DNA of 64,000 nucleotides from a bacterium. Lineage in GTDB: Bacteria > SAR324 > XYD2-FULL-50-16. Shown here in pieces: positions 28,021 through 36,996 of the stretch (position 1 is the stretch's first letter; each line of letters starts with the position of its first letter). Where the stretch lies: NCBI GenBank assembly GCA_018830885.1, contig JAHJRI010000364.1, positions 25,175-89,174 of the forward strand, written 5' to 3'. Made by a program: the position numbers and the translations under genes. The notes below the pieces were generated by a model. It had not been told where the DNA came from. It worked only from the letters and a program-made list of their open reading frames with translations, and made no database searches.

Positions 28021-28066
28021 CATCTCTCCTCACCGGATGTCGATCCGAATCCGGAGAGGAGAGATG
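28021..28066 (+). terminator. Long hairpin between livK and livF
   Basis: CATCTCTCCTC (28,021-28,031) and GAGGAGAGATG (28,056-28,066) form an 11-bp perfect stem, with a nested CGGAT/ATCCG hairpin inside. It begins 7 bases after the livK stop. No T run follows, so 3'-end protection of livK mRNA with partial read-through to livF is the likeliest role. Confidence 0.6.
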
Positions 28067-28195
28067 AGACAGATTGTTTCCCTTGTCAGCGCAACTCCTT
28101 TGAAGGTGAAATCGTATCAAAGGGTGCGGGGTCACAGGGGGTTGTTCCATGTGAGAGATTGGCTATCCAAATAATTAATTCGCCCGGGATTCATT

Positions 28196-29008
28196 GTGGA
28201 TGTTAAAAAAGACCTTTTGGAAGTAAACAATATCGAAGTTGTCTATAATGATATTATTCAAGTTTTAAGGGGTGTCAGCCTGAATGTCCCTGAAGGGAAA
28301 ATAATCGCCTTGCTGGGGACAAACGGTGCCGGAAAAACCACAACCTTGAGGGCGATCAGTGGATTACTGAAGCCTGAAAACGGCTATATCAAAGATGGCT
28401 TTATCAAGTTTCGAGATGAGGATATCACCAATCGACTGGGAACCTATGTTGTCAGGAAAGGGGCTGCCATGGTTCCTGAAGGCCGTCGTATTTTTAAACA
28501 CCTCACAGTGGACGAGAATATCCGTGTCGGTTCGATTACCCGCAAAGATGGCATGCAAAAAATAAAGCTGGATCATGACCGGATGTACAACCATTTCCCC
28601 CGCTTACTGAAGGTCAAAAATCGCATGGCCGGATATTGTTCAGGCGGAGAGCAGCAAATGATCGCGATAGCCCGTGCCCTGATGTCCGCTCCAAAAATGC
28701 TGATGTTGGATGAACCCTCATTGGGACTGGCTCCCCTGCTGGTCAAGGAAATATTTTTCAATATTGAGAAGATCAACATCGATCTGGGGACCACGATACT
28801 GGTGGTAGAACAGAATGCCAAGGTTGCGCTGGCGATCTCGAACTATGCCTACATTATGGAATCCGGGAAAATCGTTCTCGAAGGTCCTTCCAATGATCTT
28901 CAGGAAAACCCTGATGTCAAGGAGTTCTATATGGGAATCACCCAGGGCGGTGGCAGAAAATCGTTTAAGGAGGTCAAATCCTATAAACGGCGCAAGCGCT
29001 GGATGTAA
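28196..29008 (+). CDS. livF: Branched-chain-type ABC transporter ATPase LivF
   Basis: A 270-residue ABC ATPase starting at GTG 28196; no in-frame ATG fits the conserved start 'LEVNNIEVVYNDIIQVLRG'. Walker A is 'GTNGAGKTT' (near residue 43), the signature 'CSGGEQQMIAIARAL' and Walker B 'MLMLDEPSLGLAP', both typical of LivF. The C-terminus has an extra basic tail ('SFKEVKSYKRRKRWM'). It completes the transporter as the partner ATPase of LivG. The ribosome site is weak, which together with the hairpin upstream suggests lower expression than livK. Confidence 0.92.
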   Translation: MDVKKDLLEVNNIEVVYNDIIQVLRGVSLNVPEGKIIALLGTNGAGKTTTLRAISGLLKPENGYIKDGFIKFRDEDITNRLGTYVVRKGAAMVPEGRRIFKHLTVDENIRVGSITRKDGMQKIKLDHDRMYNHFPRLLKVKNRMAGYCSGGEQQMIAIARALMSAPKMLMLDEPSLGLAPLLVKEIFFNIEKINIDLGTTILVVEQNAKVALAISNYAYIMESGKIVLEGPSNDLQENPDVKEFYMGITQGGGRKSFKEVKSYKRRKRWM

Positions 29009-29529
29009 ATACGGACGCGACCGAACCTGAACCGGTCCCGCTGGGAATTAATTCGGTCGATACTTTCCATATCCCGGCCCCGCTCCACTCAATTTGTCTT
29101 TTCAGATGGATACCGTTCGCAAATAGGTTGCCAGTTTTTTTGCATGCTTGTTTCTTCACGAAACGGCAAGGGCTGTTGAATAGCGGAATCCCTTCTTTGA
29201 AGTTACACGTGACAGGGGGAAGGATTTCAAACCCGTGAAAACAGGACGTTTTCACGGAGCTACAGGGATTGTATTGATGCGAGTTTGACATTGTTTCCCC
29301 CGGCATGTGCAACTGTATTTAACTGTGACAGGATTGCCCGGTTAGTCAGCTGAACAAGTGACAAAAAGGGTTTCAGATAATGACGAAATGAATCAGCAAC
29401 CCTATAATGAAACCAGTTTCAAAATTCAATGCCCGCTTGCTATAGAAAAAGAGATGCTTCTGCCTGTCCGGACCAACAGCGAGATGGGAAAAACAAGACC
29501 CTGTTTTTCGAACAAAGATCAGATAATTC
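29009..29529. other. 521-base intergenic region with one hairpin
   Basis: No credible gene: a 61-codon frame at 29,358-29,543 runs into the next gene and has no coding character. CCGTGAAAAC (29,233-29,242) and GTTTTCACGG (29,248-29,257) make a 10-bp hairpin with a 5-base loop, without a T run. It separates livF from the second acyl-CoA ligase. Confidence 0.45.
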
Positions 29530-31104
29530 ATGCTAATAACTGAAATACTCTCACGCAACGCTCGTATTTATAGATCTGAAGTCGCTCTGATCGAGCGGGA
29601 ACCTGCTAAAAACAGACGGTTTGAAATCACGTGGCAGGAATTTGACGACCAGGCCAACCAGATTGCGCAGATACTGATCCAAAAAGGGATCAAAAAAGGG
29701 GACCGCGTCGTTCAATTAATGACGAATTGTATTGAATGGTTACCCATCTATTTTGGGATCCTGCGTACCGGGGCACTGGTTGTACCTTTGAATTTCCGTT
29801 TTGTAGCAAATACGATAAAAAAGTGTGTGTTGACGGCTGGCGCCAAAGCGATGATTTTTGGTGATGAATTTATTGAGCGTCTGGATGTCGTCAAGGCAGA
29901 TTTGGATATTTGCGTTGAGACGTTTATATTTATCGGTTCCAATGATAAAAGACCTGGTTTTGCTGAATCCTGCTCCGATTTGATGAAGCGGACGCCTGCC
30001 CGGAATCCGGAAATTACACTCTCAATTTTGGACGATGCTGCGCTCTACTATACTTCAGGTACCACCGGCACACCCAAGGCCACATTGTTAACCCACCGGA
30101 ATTTGGAGTTTGCCTGTTACGCTGAAAACCGGCACCATTTTCAGACCCATGATGACAATTTTCTCTGCCTGCCGCCACTTTATCACACCGGTGCAAAGAT
30201 GCACTGGTTCGGGAATTTTATTGTTGGAGCCAAAGCAGTGATTTTAAAGGGGATTGATCCCCTCTGGATCATGGAAGCCATTTCGGAAGAAAAGGTCACA
30301 GTGGTCTGGTTGCTGGTACCCTGGGCCCTGGATATCCTGTTTGCGATCGAAAATGGCGACCTGAACCTCGAGGATTATTCTTTGGATCAATGGCGTCTGA
30401 TGCATATCGGAGCTCAACCGGTTCCTCCCAGCTTGATCAAGGAGTGGTTGAAGCATTTCCCCGACCACCAGTATGATACAAACTACGGACTGACAGAATC
30501 GTCCGGACCAGGATGTGTTCATTTGGGACTGGACAATATCCATAAAGTGGGGGCTATTGGCGTGTCCGGATTCGACTGGGAGGTACGCATTGTCGATGAG
30601 GATTTGAATCCGGTCCCGCTGGGAGAACCGGGTGAACTGGCGGTAAAAGGACCGGGTGTGATGAAAGGGTATTATGGCAACCCGGAAGCAACCCGGGAGG
30701 TATTGGTGGAAGACTGGTTGCTGACGGGCGATATCGCCCGTCAGGATGAGCAGGGATTTTTCTGGCTGGTGGATCGGAAAAAAGATGTCATTATCACAGG
30801 TGGCGAGAATATCTATCCTGTGGAGATCGAAGACTTTCTGCAGACTCATCCCGCCATACAGGATGTTGCGGTGATTGGTCTGCACAGCCTGAGGCTGGGG
30901 GAAGTCGCAGCGGCCGTGATCAAGGTTAAGCCCGGACAAGCGCTGACTAAAACCGATATCGATAATTTCTGTCAAGCGTTGCCCCGATATAAAAGACCCC
31001 GGAGAATTATTTTTGGGGATGTGCCCCGCAATCCTACTGGTAAAATCGAAAAACCAAAACTGAGAGAAATTTATGCCGGCGGTGCTGAGAGCCCAGGTAT
31101 CTGA
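29530..31104 (+). CDS. AMP-dependent acyl-CoA synthetase (FadD-like)
   Basis: A 524-residue acyl-CoA ligase, smaller than the one at 22.6 kb. It shows 'YYTSGTTGTPKATLLTH' near residue 173, 'NYGLTESSG' near 318, 'LLTGDIARQDEQGFFWLVDRKKDVI' near 400-425, 'GGENIYPVEIEDFL' near 430 and the catalytic-lysine region 'NPTGKIEKPKL' near 505. It makes acyl-CoA from a carboxylate, ATP and CoA in the cytosol. Its size and motifs match the medium/long-chain or aryl-acid ligase group used in beta-oxidation. It follows the liv cluster on the same strand but after a 521-base gap, so co-transcription is uncertain. Confidence 0.9.
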   Translation: MLITEILSRNARIYRSEVALIEREPAKNRRFEITWQEFDDQANQIAQILIQKGIKKGDRVVQLMTNCIEWLPIYFGILRTGALVVPLNFRFVANTIKKCVLTAGAKAMIFGDEFIERLDVVKADLDICVETFIFIGSNDKRPGFAESCSDLMKRTPARNPEITLSILDDAALYYTSGTTGTPKATLLTHRNLEFACYAENRHHFQTHDDNFLCLPPLYHTGAKMHWFGNFIVGAKAVILKGIDPLWIMEAISEEKVTVVWLLVPWALDILFAIENGDLNLEDYSLDQWRLMHIGAQPVPPSLIKEWLKHFPDHQYDTNYGLTESSGPGCVHLGLDNIHKVGAIGVSGFDWEVRIVDEDLNPVPLGEPGELAVKGPGVMKGYYGNPEATREVLVEDWLLTGDIARQDEQGFFWLVDRKKDVIITGGENIYPVEIEDFLQTHPAIQDVAVIGLHSLRLGEVAAAVIKVKPGQALTKTDIDNFCQALPRYKRPRRIIFGDVPRNPTGKIEKPKLREIYAGGAESPGI

Positions 31105-31218
31105 CCTATACAGAATGATTTCGAATAAGGAATAATCTCAGAAAAATTTGCCCATGTCGAATTAAAGTGGAAAGCACGTCGTTATGTTACCGTCCAATCG
31201 GAACGATAAGGAGGAGGA

Positions 31219-31869
31219 ATGATTAAGATTTTTGGCAGAATAGCAAGAATGGAAGGTGATGTTAAATCCTACCTCTATCATGTCCAGCGCTCTGCATTGA
31301 TTTTTGATGAAGCGATCCATGAATATATGGATGATGATATCGCTCGTTTTGAAATCAGGCTGGATGAAATTGGCAAATTGGAGAGCGAAGCCGATCGGTT
31401 GCGTCGAAAGGTGCGGGACAAACTCTATCAGCATATGCTCATCCCGGAAGTGAGGGGGGATGTCTGGGAAATACTGGAATCGATGGATAAACTGATCGAT
31501 GTGACTAAAAAAAGCCTGGAAAACTATTCGTTTGAGAAACCCAAAATTCCTGAGTTTATCAAATCCGATTTTCTGAATTTGTCAGAATATACGACAAAAA
31601 CAGTTGAAGAGCTGGTCAATGCCGTTTCCGCCTATTTTACAAATATTACAATTGTGACCGATTACTCGAATAAGGTGCTGTTTTTCGAAAACGAAGTTGA
31701 CAAGGTTGAAGACACTATTAAGAAAATCGTTTTCTCAACGGATAAGATTCAGACGCTGGCCGAACGGATCCAACTGAGATATTTTGCCGAAAAAATGGCA
31801 CTGATCAGCGATGTGGCCGAATCCGTGTGCGAAAAACTATCCGTTTTTGTCATCCGAAGAGAGATTTAA
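31219..31869 (+). CDS. DUF47 PhoU-like phosphate transport regulator
   Basis: A 216-residue helical protein of the DUF47/TIGR00153 family, related to PhoU: 'IFDEAIHEYMDDD', 'LEIGKLESEADRLRRKVRDKLYQH'-type segments and 'ESMDKLIDVTKKSLENY' are typical. These cytoplasmic proteins pair with PiT phosphate permeases and are thought to regulate them. The start has a very strong AAGGAGGAGG. It is 11 bases ahead of the PiT gene, confirming the pair. Confidence 0.9.
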   Translation: MIKIFGRIARMEGDVKSYLYHVQRSALIFDEAIHEYMDDDIARFEIRLDEIGKLESEADRLRRKVRDKLYQHMLIPEVRGDVWEILESMDKLIDVTKKSLENYSFEKPKIPEFIKSDFLNLSEYTTKTVEELVNAVSAYFTNITIVTDYSNKVLFFENEVDKVEDTIKKIVFSTDKIQTLAERIQLRYFAEKMALISDVAESVCEKLSVFVIRREI

Positions 31870-31880
31870 GGAGCCCTGGA

Positions 31881-32930
31881 ATGATAACGATATTGTTTTT
31901 TCTTTCCAGCGGTATCTTTCTGGGCTGGTCACTGGGAGCAAACGATGCTGCCAATGTATTCGGGACTGCGGTCGCGTCCAGAATGATCCGATTTAAAACG
32001 GCAGCCACCATCTGCAGTGTTTTTGTTGTCATCGGAGCGGTTGCGGGAGGCGCCGGCGCAGCTTCGACACTTGGTGAACTGGGATCAATCAATGCATTGG
32101 CCGGGGCCTTCACGGTAGCTTTAGCCGCGGCATTCACCGTTTTCTTCATGACCCGGGCGATGCTCCCTGTTTCCACTTCTCAGGCTATTGTTGGCGGGAT
32201 CATTGGATGGAATTTTTTTGCAGGAGTCCATACAGATGTCGCTGTCTTCACAAAAATCGCCGCGACATGGGTAATCTGCCCGATTCTGGCAATGGCGTTC
32301 GCCTTTGTATTGTTCTTTATAGCCAAGGCATATGTGAGGAATTCCAAGGTCCACCTGTTTCGCCAGGATTCCCGGACCCGCCTTGGACTGATAGTGATCG
32401 GTGCTTTTGGATCTTATAGTCTGGGTGCGAACAATATTGCCAATGTGATGGGTGTTTTTGTGCCTTCTTCGCCTTTCAGGGATTTATCCATAGGTGGGTT
32501 TCTGACCATTACCAGCGTCCAGCAACTGTTCTTTATCGGGGGGATAGCCATTGCCATCGGTGTTTTTACCTACTCCCGGAAAGTGATGGAGACAGTGGGG
32601 GGCAGTATATTTACCCTCTCCCCGATCTCGGCATTGATTGTGGTCATGTCGGCATCCATGGTTCTGTTTATGTTTGCATCAAAAGAGCTTTACAATCTAT
32701 TGTTGTACGCAGGGCTGCCGACAATCCCGCTGGTGCCTGTTTCAAGCTCCCAGGCTGTTGTTGGTGCCGTGATCGGGATAGGGTTGGCAAAAGGTGGGAA
32801 AAATCTTCATCTTGGTGTAGTGAGACGAATCAGCCTGGGATGGGTGCTGACGCCGGTGATTTCTGCGGTGATTTCTTTTATGTCATTGTATTTTATGCAA
32901 AACGTATTTATGAACACCGTATACCAGTAA
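31881..32930 (+). CDS. PiT-family inorganic phosphate transporter
   Basis: The ATG at 31881 is chosen because AAGGAG sits 7 bases ahead and it begins at the first membrane helix. The 349-residue protein has about ten membrane segments and the two duplicated PiT signatures: 'GWSLGANDAANVFGTAVASR' near residue 12 and 'SLGANNIANVMGVFVPS' near 178, plus the matching 'PVSTSQAIVGGIIG' and 'PVSSSQAVVGAVIG'. It imports phosphate (or metal-phosphate) with protons or sodium across the inner membrane. It is the last host gene before the prophage. Confidence 0.93.
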   Translation: MITILFFLSSGIFLGWSLGANDAANVFGTAVASRMIRFKTAATICSVFVVIGAVAGGAGAASTLGELGSINALAGAFTVALAAAFTVFFMTRAMLPVSTSQAIVGGIIGWNFFAGVHTDVAVFTKIAATWVICPILAMAFAFVLFFIAKAYVRNSKVHLFRQDSRTRLGLIVIGAFGSYSLGANNIANVMGVFVPSSPFRDLSIGGFLTITSVQQLFFIGGIAIAIGVFTYSRKVMETVGGSIFTLSPISALIVVMSASMVLFMFASKELYNLLLYAGLPTIPLVPVSSSQAVVGAVIGIGLAKGGKNLHLGVVRRISLGWVLTPVISAVISFMSLYFMQNVFMNTVYQ

Positions 32931-32986
32931 CTTCTTTGACCCGCAATTGCCTTTTCTGTCTGCAGTCCTTTTTTATTCTCATCTGG

Positions 32987-33009
32987 TGGCGGGGTTGACG
33001 GGACTTGAA
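32987..33009 (-). other. tRNA 3' end remnant, probable left attachment core
   Basis: Read on the minus strand from 33,009 the sequence is TTCAAGT CCCGT CAACCCC G CCA: a T-loop, 5-base T-stem strand, 7-base acceptor strand, discriminator G and CCA. The upstream T-stem strand (AAGAC) cannot pair, so only the 3' end of a tRNA is present and the match breaks exactly at the T-loop. This is what integration into a tRNA gene leaves at the end opposite the intact tRNA. It lies between the last host gene and the integrase. The tRNA identity is unknown; G at the discriminator limits the options. Confidence 0.5.
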
Positions 33010-33109
33010 GTCTTTTGGACTTCGATAACTAACTGATAAATTGAAAATTTTCAGTTTATCGCGGAGTCGACTGTCATTTTAATGTCACGAAAATATCACC
33101 CGGTGACAT

Positions 33110-34279
33110 TCAGCCATCACCGGAAATCCGGTTGACCATCTCCACGATGTCAATTTTCAAACTGTTCTGATATCCCCGGGTTGTTTCCAGATCCTTGTGT
33201 CTGGCCAGCTTTTGGACCCATGAAAGACTAAATCCATCTGCCAGCAGGTTGGTGACCACCGATGCCCTGATCCCTTGAAGCGGTTTGACTCCGCTGATGT
33301 CCATTTCCTGCAGAATCTTCCGGATCGGTCGCCCCAGGGTGGTCAGATTCTGATAGAATTGACTTCCTGACCCATCATCCAGGTACCAGACCTCTTCCGG
33401 CTTCCGGTCTTTCAGATCAGTCTCCAGAAAAGCAGCCAGGTTATTTGAAATCGGGATGGTCTCTTCATGCTGCCCCTTGACAAACCACTCCAATTTCTCA
33501 TTATCGACGATGTACAGTTGCCTGTTGTGCAGGTCGATCTCACTCAGCCGGAGGGACCAAACCTCGCCACCCCGCATGGCGGTTTCACACATCATGTAAA
33601 AGGCCCGGATCATGTTCTGATATCCCAGCCTGAAAAGTCTGTTCCTTGCTCCCAGGTGTTTCTCCTGCAGCCGTTTCTGAATATCCTGAAGTTGGCTCCT
33701 GGATAGCGTTTTTGGTTCCTTTTTGGTCTTTTTGGGTTTTTTCAGTCGTATCAGCCTGCAGTACTCGTTCTCTTCTGCCCAATAGAAAAATGTTTGCAGG
33801 TTGCGAAAGTGTTTGTGGATCGTGTTTCGTGCCAGTCCCCGTTCGGTCAGAAAGTTGATGAAGTCGTTGTTGTACTCCTTTTTGAAATCGTTGATCGGAT
33901 GGTCCTTGACGCTGTCCAGGTAATACACGGCCGTTCTTTTGTAATCGGCATGAGTCCGGCTGCCCTTGTCACCATATGCCTTGACATGCTCCAGCCAGGC
34001 TTTCATCACGATGCGGATCCATTCCGAATCCGGTGGCGGTTCTTCCTCTTGAATCTCCCTTAGCGCTGTCAGTTCTCTCAGCTTTGTATGGTAAAGGTGA
34101 TCAAGAAATATCTCCTTCTCCCGGGTGTTCCTGGAGACCTTCCTGCCCGACTTGGTGATCTTGAATTCATAATCCGCCAGATTGCACAACTTCAACCGCC
34201 TGCCCTGTTTCCCGCTTTTCATTTTCTCCAGGCGGAACCGGCCCATTACAGCAGTATCGGTGAAGTAAATCTTACTCAT
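33110..34279 (-). CDS. int: Tyrosine recombinase (phage integrase)
   Basis: A 389-residue integrase. The middle is the SAM-like core-binding domain (residues about 90-180, 'AWLEHVKAYGDKGSRTHADYKRTAVYYLD'), then the catalytic domain with Arg in 'ETAMRGGEVWSLRLSE' near 240, 'GIRASVVTNLLADG' near 343, 'LARHKDLETTRGYQ' near 364 with the tyrosine nucleophile. The usual first histidine of the HxxR motif is replaced by glutamine ('LQGIR'), tolerated in some family members. It catalyses integration and excision at the adjacent attachment site. It points toward the host edge, as usual. Confidence 0.93.
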   Translation of the reverse strand: MSKIYFTDTAVMGRFRLEKMKSGKQGRRLKLCNLADYEFKITKSGRKVSRNTREKEIFLDHLYHTKLRELTALREIQEEEPPPDSEWIRIVMKAWLEHVKAYGDKGSRTHADYKRTAVYYLDSVKDHPINDFKKEYNNDFINFLTERGLARNTIHKHFRNLQTFFYWAEENEYCRLIRLKKPKKTKKEPKTLSRSQLQDIQKRLQEKHLGARNRLFRLGYQNMIRAFYMMCETAMRGGEVWSLRLSEIDLHNRQLYIVDNEKLEWFVKGQHEETIPISNNLAAFLETDLKDRKPEEVWYLDDGSGSQFYQNLTTLGRPIRKILQEMDISGVKPLQGIRASVVTNLLADGFSLSWVQKLARHKDLETTRGYQNSLKIDIVEMVNRISGDG

Positions 34280-34412
34280 ATTTGCAACTTTAACAGAAAA
34301 AAAATGTCCTTGAGCATTTGATTAATTTAAAAATAAACGTGTTCTATGAGTAACATTTAAGGTGAGAAATTGGTTTTCGAGCGTGCTTATGTGGGGATAA
34401 TAGCAGATTAAT

Positions 34413-34886
34413 TTATTGGTTTTTGTATTTAGCTTTCCACTCCTGTTTTAATGTAGCCCAATCTGAAAAAGACTGTTTTAGGATGTCACTTGAATGAATT
34501 CCGTTGCCGAAGACTCCAAGTCTTTTAAAAGAGGGATAGCAACCCTGTTTTTGAAGGGTATAAATAAGTCTTTCTTCCCATTTTGAATTTTGGTCATATC
34601 CAAAACAAAAAACATCAGGATCCAAATTAATAACTGAATAAAGACCATCTTCAAGTGAATCAATGTGACAACTATCAACCCATTTTAAACGCATAATGTT
34701 TTTGCATCGGTCTTTCTCAGAGAAAACTGGTAATCGATTTTTATTCTTGAATACTATTCTGTCAGGAACCACTATCACGGAAAGAGAACCCAGTTCTGAA
34801 GCGTTTTTTAAAAATGAATAATGCCCTTCGTGCAGCAAATCAAAAGTTCCCCAAGTTACAACCTTATTACGGCGAATTAATTCCAT
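34413..34886 (-). CDS. Cytidylyltransferase-like nucleotidyltransferase (HxGH family)
   Basis: A 157-residue protein of the HIGH-motif nucleotidyltransferase superfamily. It starts with 'VVTWGTFDLLHEGHYSFLKNA' (residues about 9-28), where HEGH is the nucleotide-binding motif, and ends with 'FGNGIHSSDILKQ', the counterpart of the 'G-I-S-T-T-x-I' loop of TagD, RfaE2 and FAD-synthase-like enzymes. These transfer CMP or AMP to a phosphorylated small molecule. Unlike cell-wall relatives it lies in a phage accessory island and its start overlaps the end of an HD-phosphohydrolase gene by 20 bases, so the two proteins are made together. The substrate is unknown. Confidence 0.8.
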   Translation of the reverse strand: MELIRRNKVVTWGTFDLLHEGHYSFLKNASELGSLSVIVVPDRIVFKNKNRLPVFSEKDRCKNIMRLKWVDSCHIDSLEDGLYSVINLDPDVFCFGYDQNSKWEERLIYTLQKQGCYPSFKRLGVFGNGIHSSDILKQSFSDWATLKQEWKAKYKNQ

Positions 34887-36522
34887 AATCTTTATACAGT
34901 CTTATTATTCCGTTTAAATAGTTGATTGTTTTTACTTTGAAATCATCCAAAATCTCATTTGCTTGATCAGCGTTAACTTGTACGATTTCGGTGAAAAAAC
35001 CTTCAACAAGTGGCTGTAGTTTATTTTTATACAACGATTCTGTTGTCTTTGTGGGATCGCTAAGAATTTCTTCTATTTCAGAATATATAAAATCAAACGG
35101 AAAAGATAGGTAGCAATTTGAGACGTTTAGGTTATAAGCCTTTATTTTGGATAAGTCACTGAACTCATCTGTATTTCCTCCGTAGGCATGTCGCATATGT
35201 CGGAAAACTTCGCATATATTAAGGGGTCGTTGAGTTATCTCATCATAAAACATGTCTTCTTTAAAATCCTCGGCTTTAATTGCAGGAATATCTATGAGAT
35301 CAAACATAACCCTTCCTTGTGCACTCATGTTTACCTTGATCTTCAAACCTTCCTCGATAGCTTTAAAATCTCTCCAGCCATTTTCTCGTTTCCAATACTC
35401 GTCTGTTAAATTTTGCTTGTAGTCATGAATCTTTCTGAAATTTGCTATTGGAAGCACTTCATAGAGAATTCTATAACGGATCCTTTCAGCAACTTCATTG
35501 ATAAAGGGGTTTTTTGATTTTTCAAATAGGTTTAAAAGATCATTGTCCGTTAAGAACGCAAGTTCATTAGGTTTTTTGTTCAAGTCTAGCAAAGCTCGAA
35601 TGATCAACTCTTGGGCAGCCCTGTGAATCGAGTTATAGTACAATCGTCTGTATACTGTTTCACGAGCTTTTAGCATTGATTCCATCGACATTGCGGATGA
35701 TGCATTTAAGAATAGCCGGTTTTTGTCTTCGTGCGTATGAATCTCCATATTTGCTACAATATCCCAAATATCAACATCACCGGTTTTTACACCTGTGTAA
35801 AACGCATCTCTTCTTAAATAGTCTAACCTATCAATACCGAAGGTAGATGGGATAAGGTCGCATAAAAAGGAGTAGCGATTCGTAAGTTCTTCATCTCCAA
35901 GATCAATAGGTTTTCCAAAGCTTAGAGCAGCAATGTTTTTTGGTTCGATTAATCCAATTGCTTCTTTCTCCTCCCCACTATATTTGCTTTCCAATACAGA
36001 CTTTAAGTCACTTAAATAAGTTGGTATCTGGTTGAAAATGGGGTCAGTCAGTTCGTTTCCGGCAATGTCCTTCCCCGTAATTAGCCGATTTCCCCATCTT
36101 TCATGTGTCCACTCACGATAAGTGACATCTCTTCTACAGAACATTTCAAATACATGGCAAAATGGACCGTGCCCAATATCGTGCAAAAGAGCAGATATCT
36201 CCATCGCCCTATATGTTATTTCATTAAATTGAATTTTCTTTATATTGTCGGTATGTGTCTGAGAGTGAAAATCAGACAATCTATCATACGCTAATTGAGC
36301 AAGAAAACTCGAACCAACACTATGCTCAAATCGAGTATGAGTTGCTCCTGGAAAAACTAAATACAAGGTTGAAAGCTGCCTTATGCCACGGAGACGCTGA
36401 AAAACCTCTAAATCGATAAGTCTGCGTACAATGCCTGAAGTTGGAATGTATCCGTAAAGAGGATCATAGTATAATCCCTTTCCCAATTTAGGAAGTTTCT
36501 TTTGTACCTTTGCTAGTCTCAT
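34867..36522 (-). CDS. HD-domain phosphohydrolase (COG1078/dNTPase-like)
   Basis: A 551-residue HD-superfamily enzyme with all metal ligands: 'THTRFEHSVGSS' near residue 62, 'ALLHDIGHGPFCHVFE' near 111 and 'IDRLDYLRRDAFYTG' near 228. The opening 'YYDPLYGYIPTSGIVRRLIDLEVFQRLRGIRQLS' region is that of the dGTPase/SAMHD1/COG1078 group, which hydrolyse dNTPs or other phosphoesters. dNTPases of this kind are known to block phage replication by nucleotide depletion. The start has GGAG at proper distance. It is the upstream partner of the overlapping nucleotidyltransferase gene. Codon use is AT-rich, unlike the virion genes. Confidence 0.85.
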   Translation of the reverse strand: MRLAKVQKKLPKLGKGLYYDPLYGYIPTSGIVRRLIDLEVFQRLRGIRQLSTLYLVFPGATHTRFEHSVGSSFLAQLAYDRLSDFHSQTHTDNIKKIQFNEITYRAMEISALLHDIGHGPFCHVFEMFCRRDVTYREWTHERWGNRLITGKDIAGNELTDPIFNQIPTYLSDLKSVLESKYSGEEKEAIGLIEPKNIAALSFGKPIDLGDEELTNRYSFLCDLIPSTFGIDRLDYLRRDAFYTGVKTGDVDIWDIVANMEIHTHEDKNRLFLNASSAMSMESMLKARETVYRRLYYNSIHRAAQELIIRALLDLNKKPNELAFLTDNDLLNLFEKSKNPFINEVAERIRYRILYEVLPIANFRKIHDYKQNLTDEYWKRENGWRDFKAIEEGLKIKVNMSAQGRVMFDLIDIPAIKAEDFKEDMFYDEITQRPLNICEVFRHMRHAYGGNTDEFSDLSKIKAYNLNVSNCYLSFPFDFIYSEIEEILSDPTKTTESLYKNKLQPLVEGFFTEIVQVNADQANEILDDFKVKTINYLNGIIRLYKDYGINSP

Positions 36523-36996
36523 ACAATCTCCGAACTGCTATGGGATAAATTGTGCAAAAAATATTTCAGCTTTGAACAATCATTCAAGCAACTATCGATT
36601 ATATGTTTCGTGGGGTTGCGAAATCAATACAATGTGTAATAGTTCGTGTCAATGGGAAATATTAAATCAGTCAAGAAAGCACTCCCCCGCCCGGATTATT
36701 TTTATATAGAAAGCTAAGAAGCGGCTGTTCTCTCATGCCCTCTTTTCTGTGTGGATTGTTTATTATAAAGCGATTACGGGGGAAAAAGGGGTTAGATAAA
36801 ATAGCTAGGCGTGGCCATTATTGGCTGTTTTTGACGGAAATTCCGCAGCTCTATCTAAGAGCAGACTGGTCTTAACTAACTAAATTAATGAACTATATCT
36901 GTTCAAATCGACATTTTTTCCTGATAAACTCTATACCCTGCTGTTTTTTGAAGGGCTTTCGACGAAAAACATCAGCTGCAGTAATATGTTTACCTT
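36523..36996. other. AT-rich gap between the HD and HEPN-like modules
   Basis: About 474 bases without a credible ORF. It must contain the promoter for the minus-strand HD/nucleotidyltransferase pair. It carries AAGAGCAGACT (36,857-36,867), which recurs inverted on the far side of the next two-gene module. Confidence 0.45.

Noticed and set aside
29358..29543. 61-codon frame before the second acyl-CoA ligase
   Set aside because: No ribosome site, no recognisable pattern, and it runs into the ligase start.
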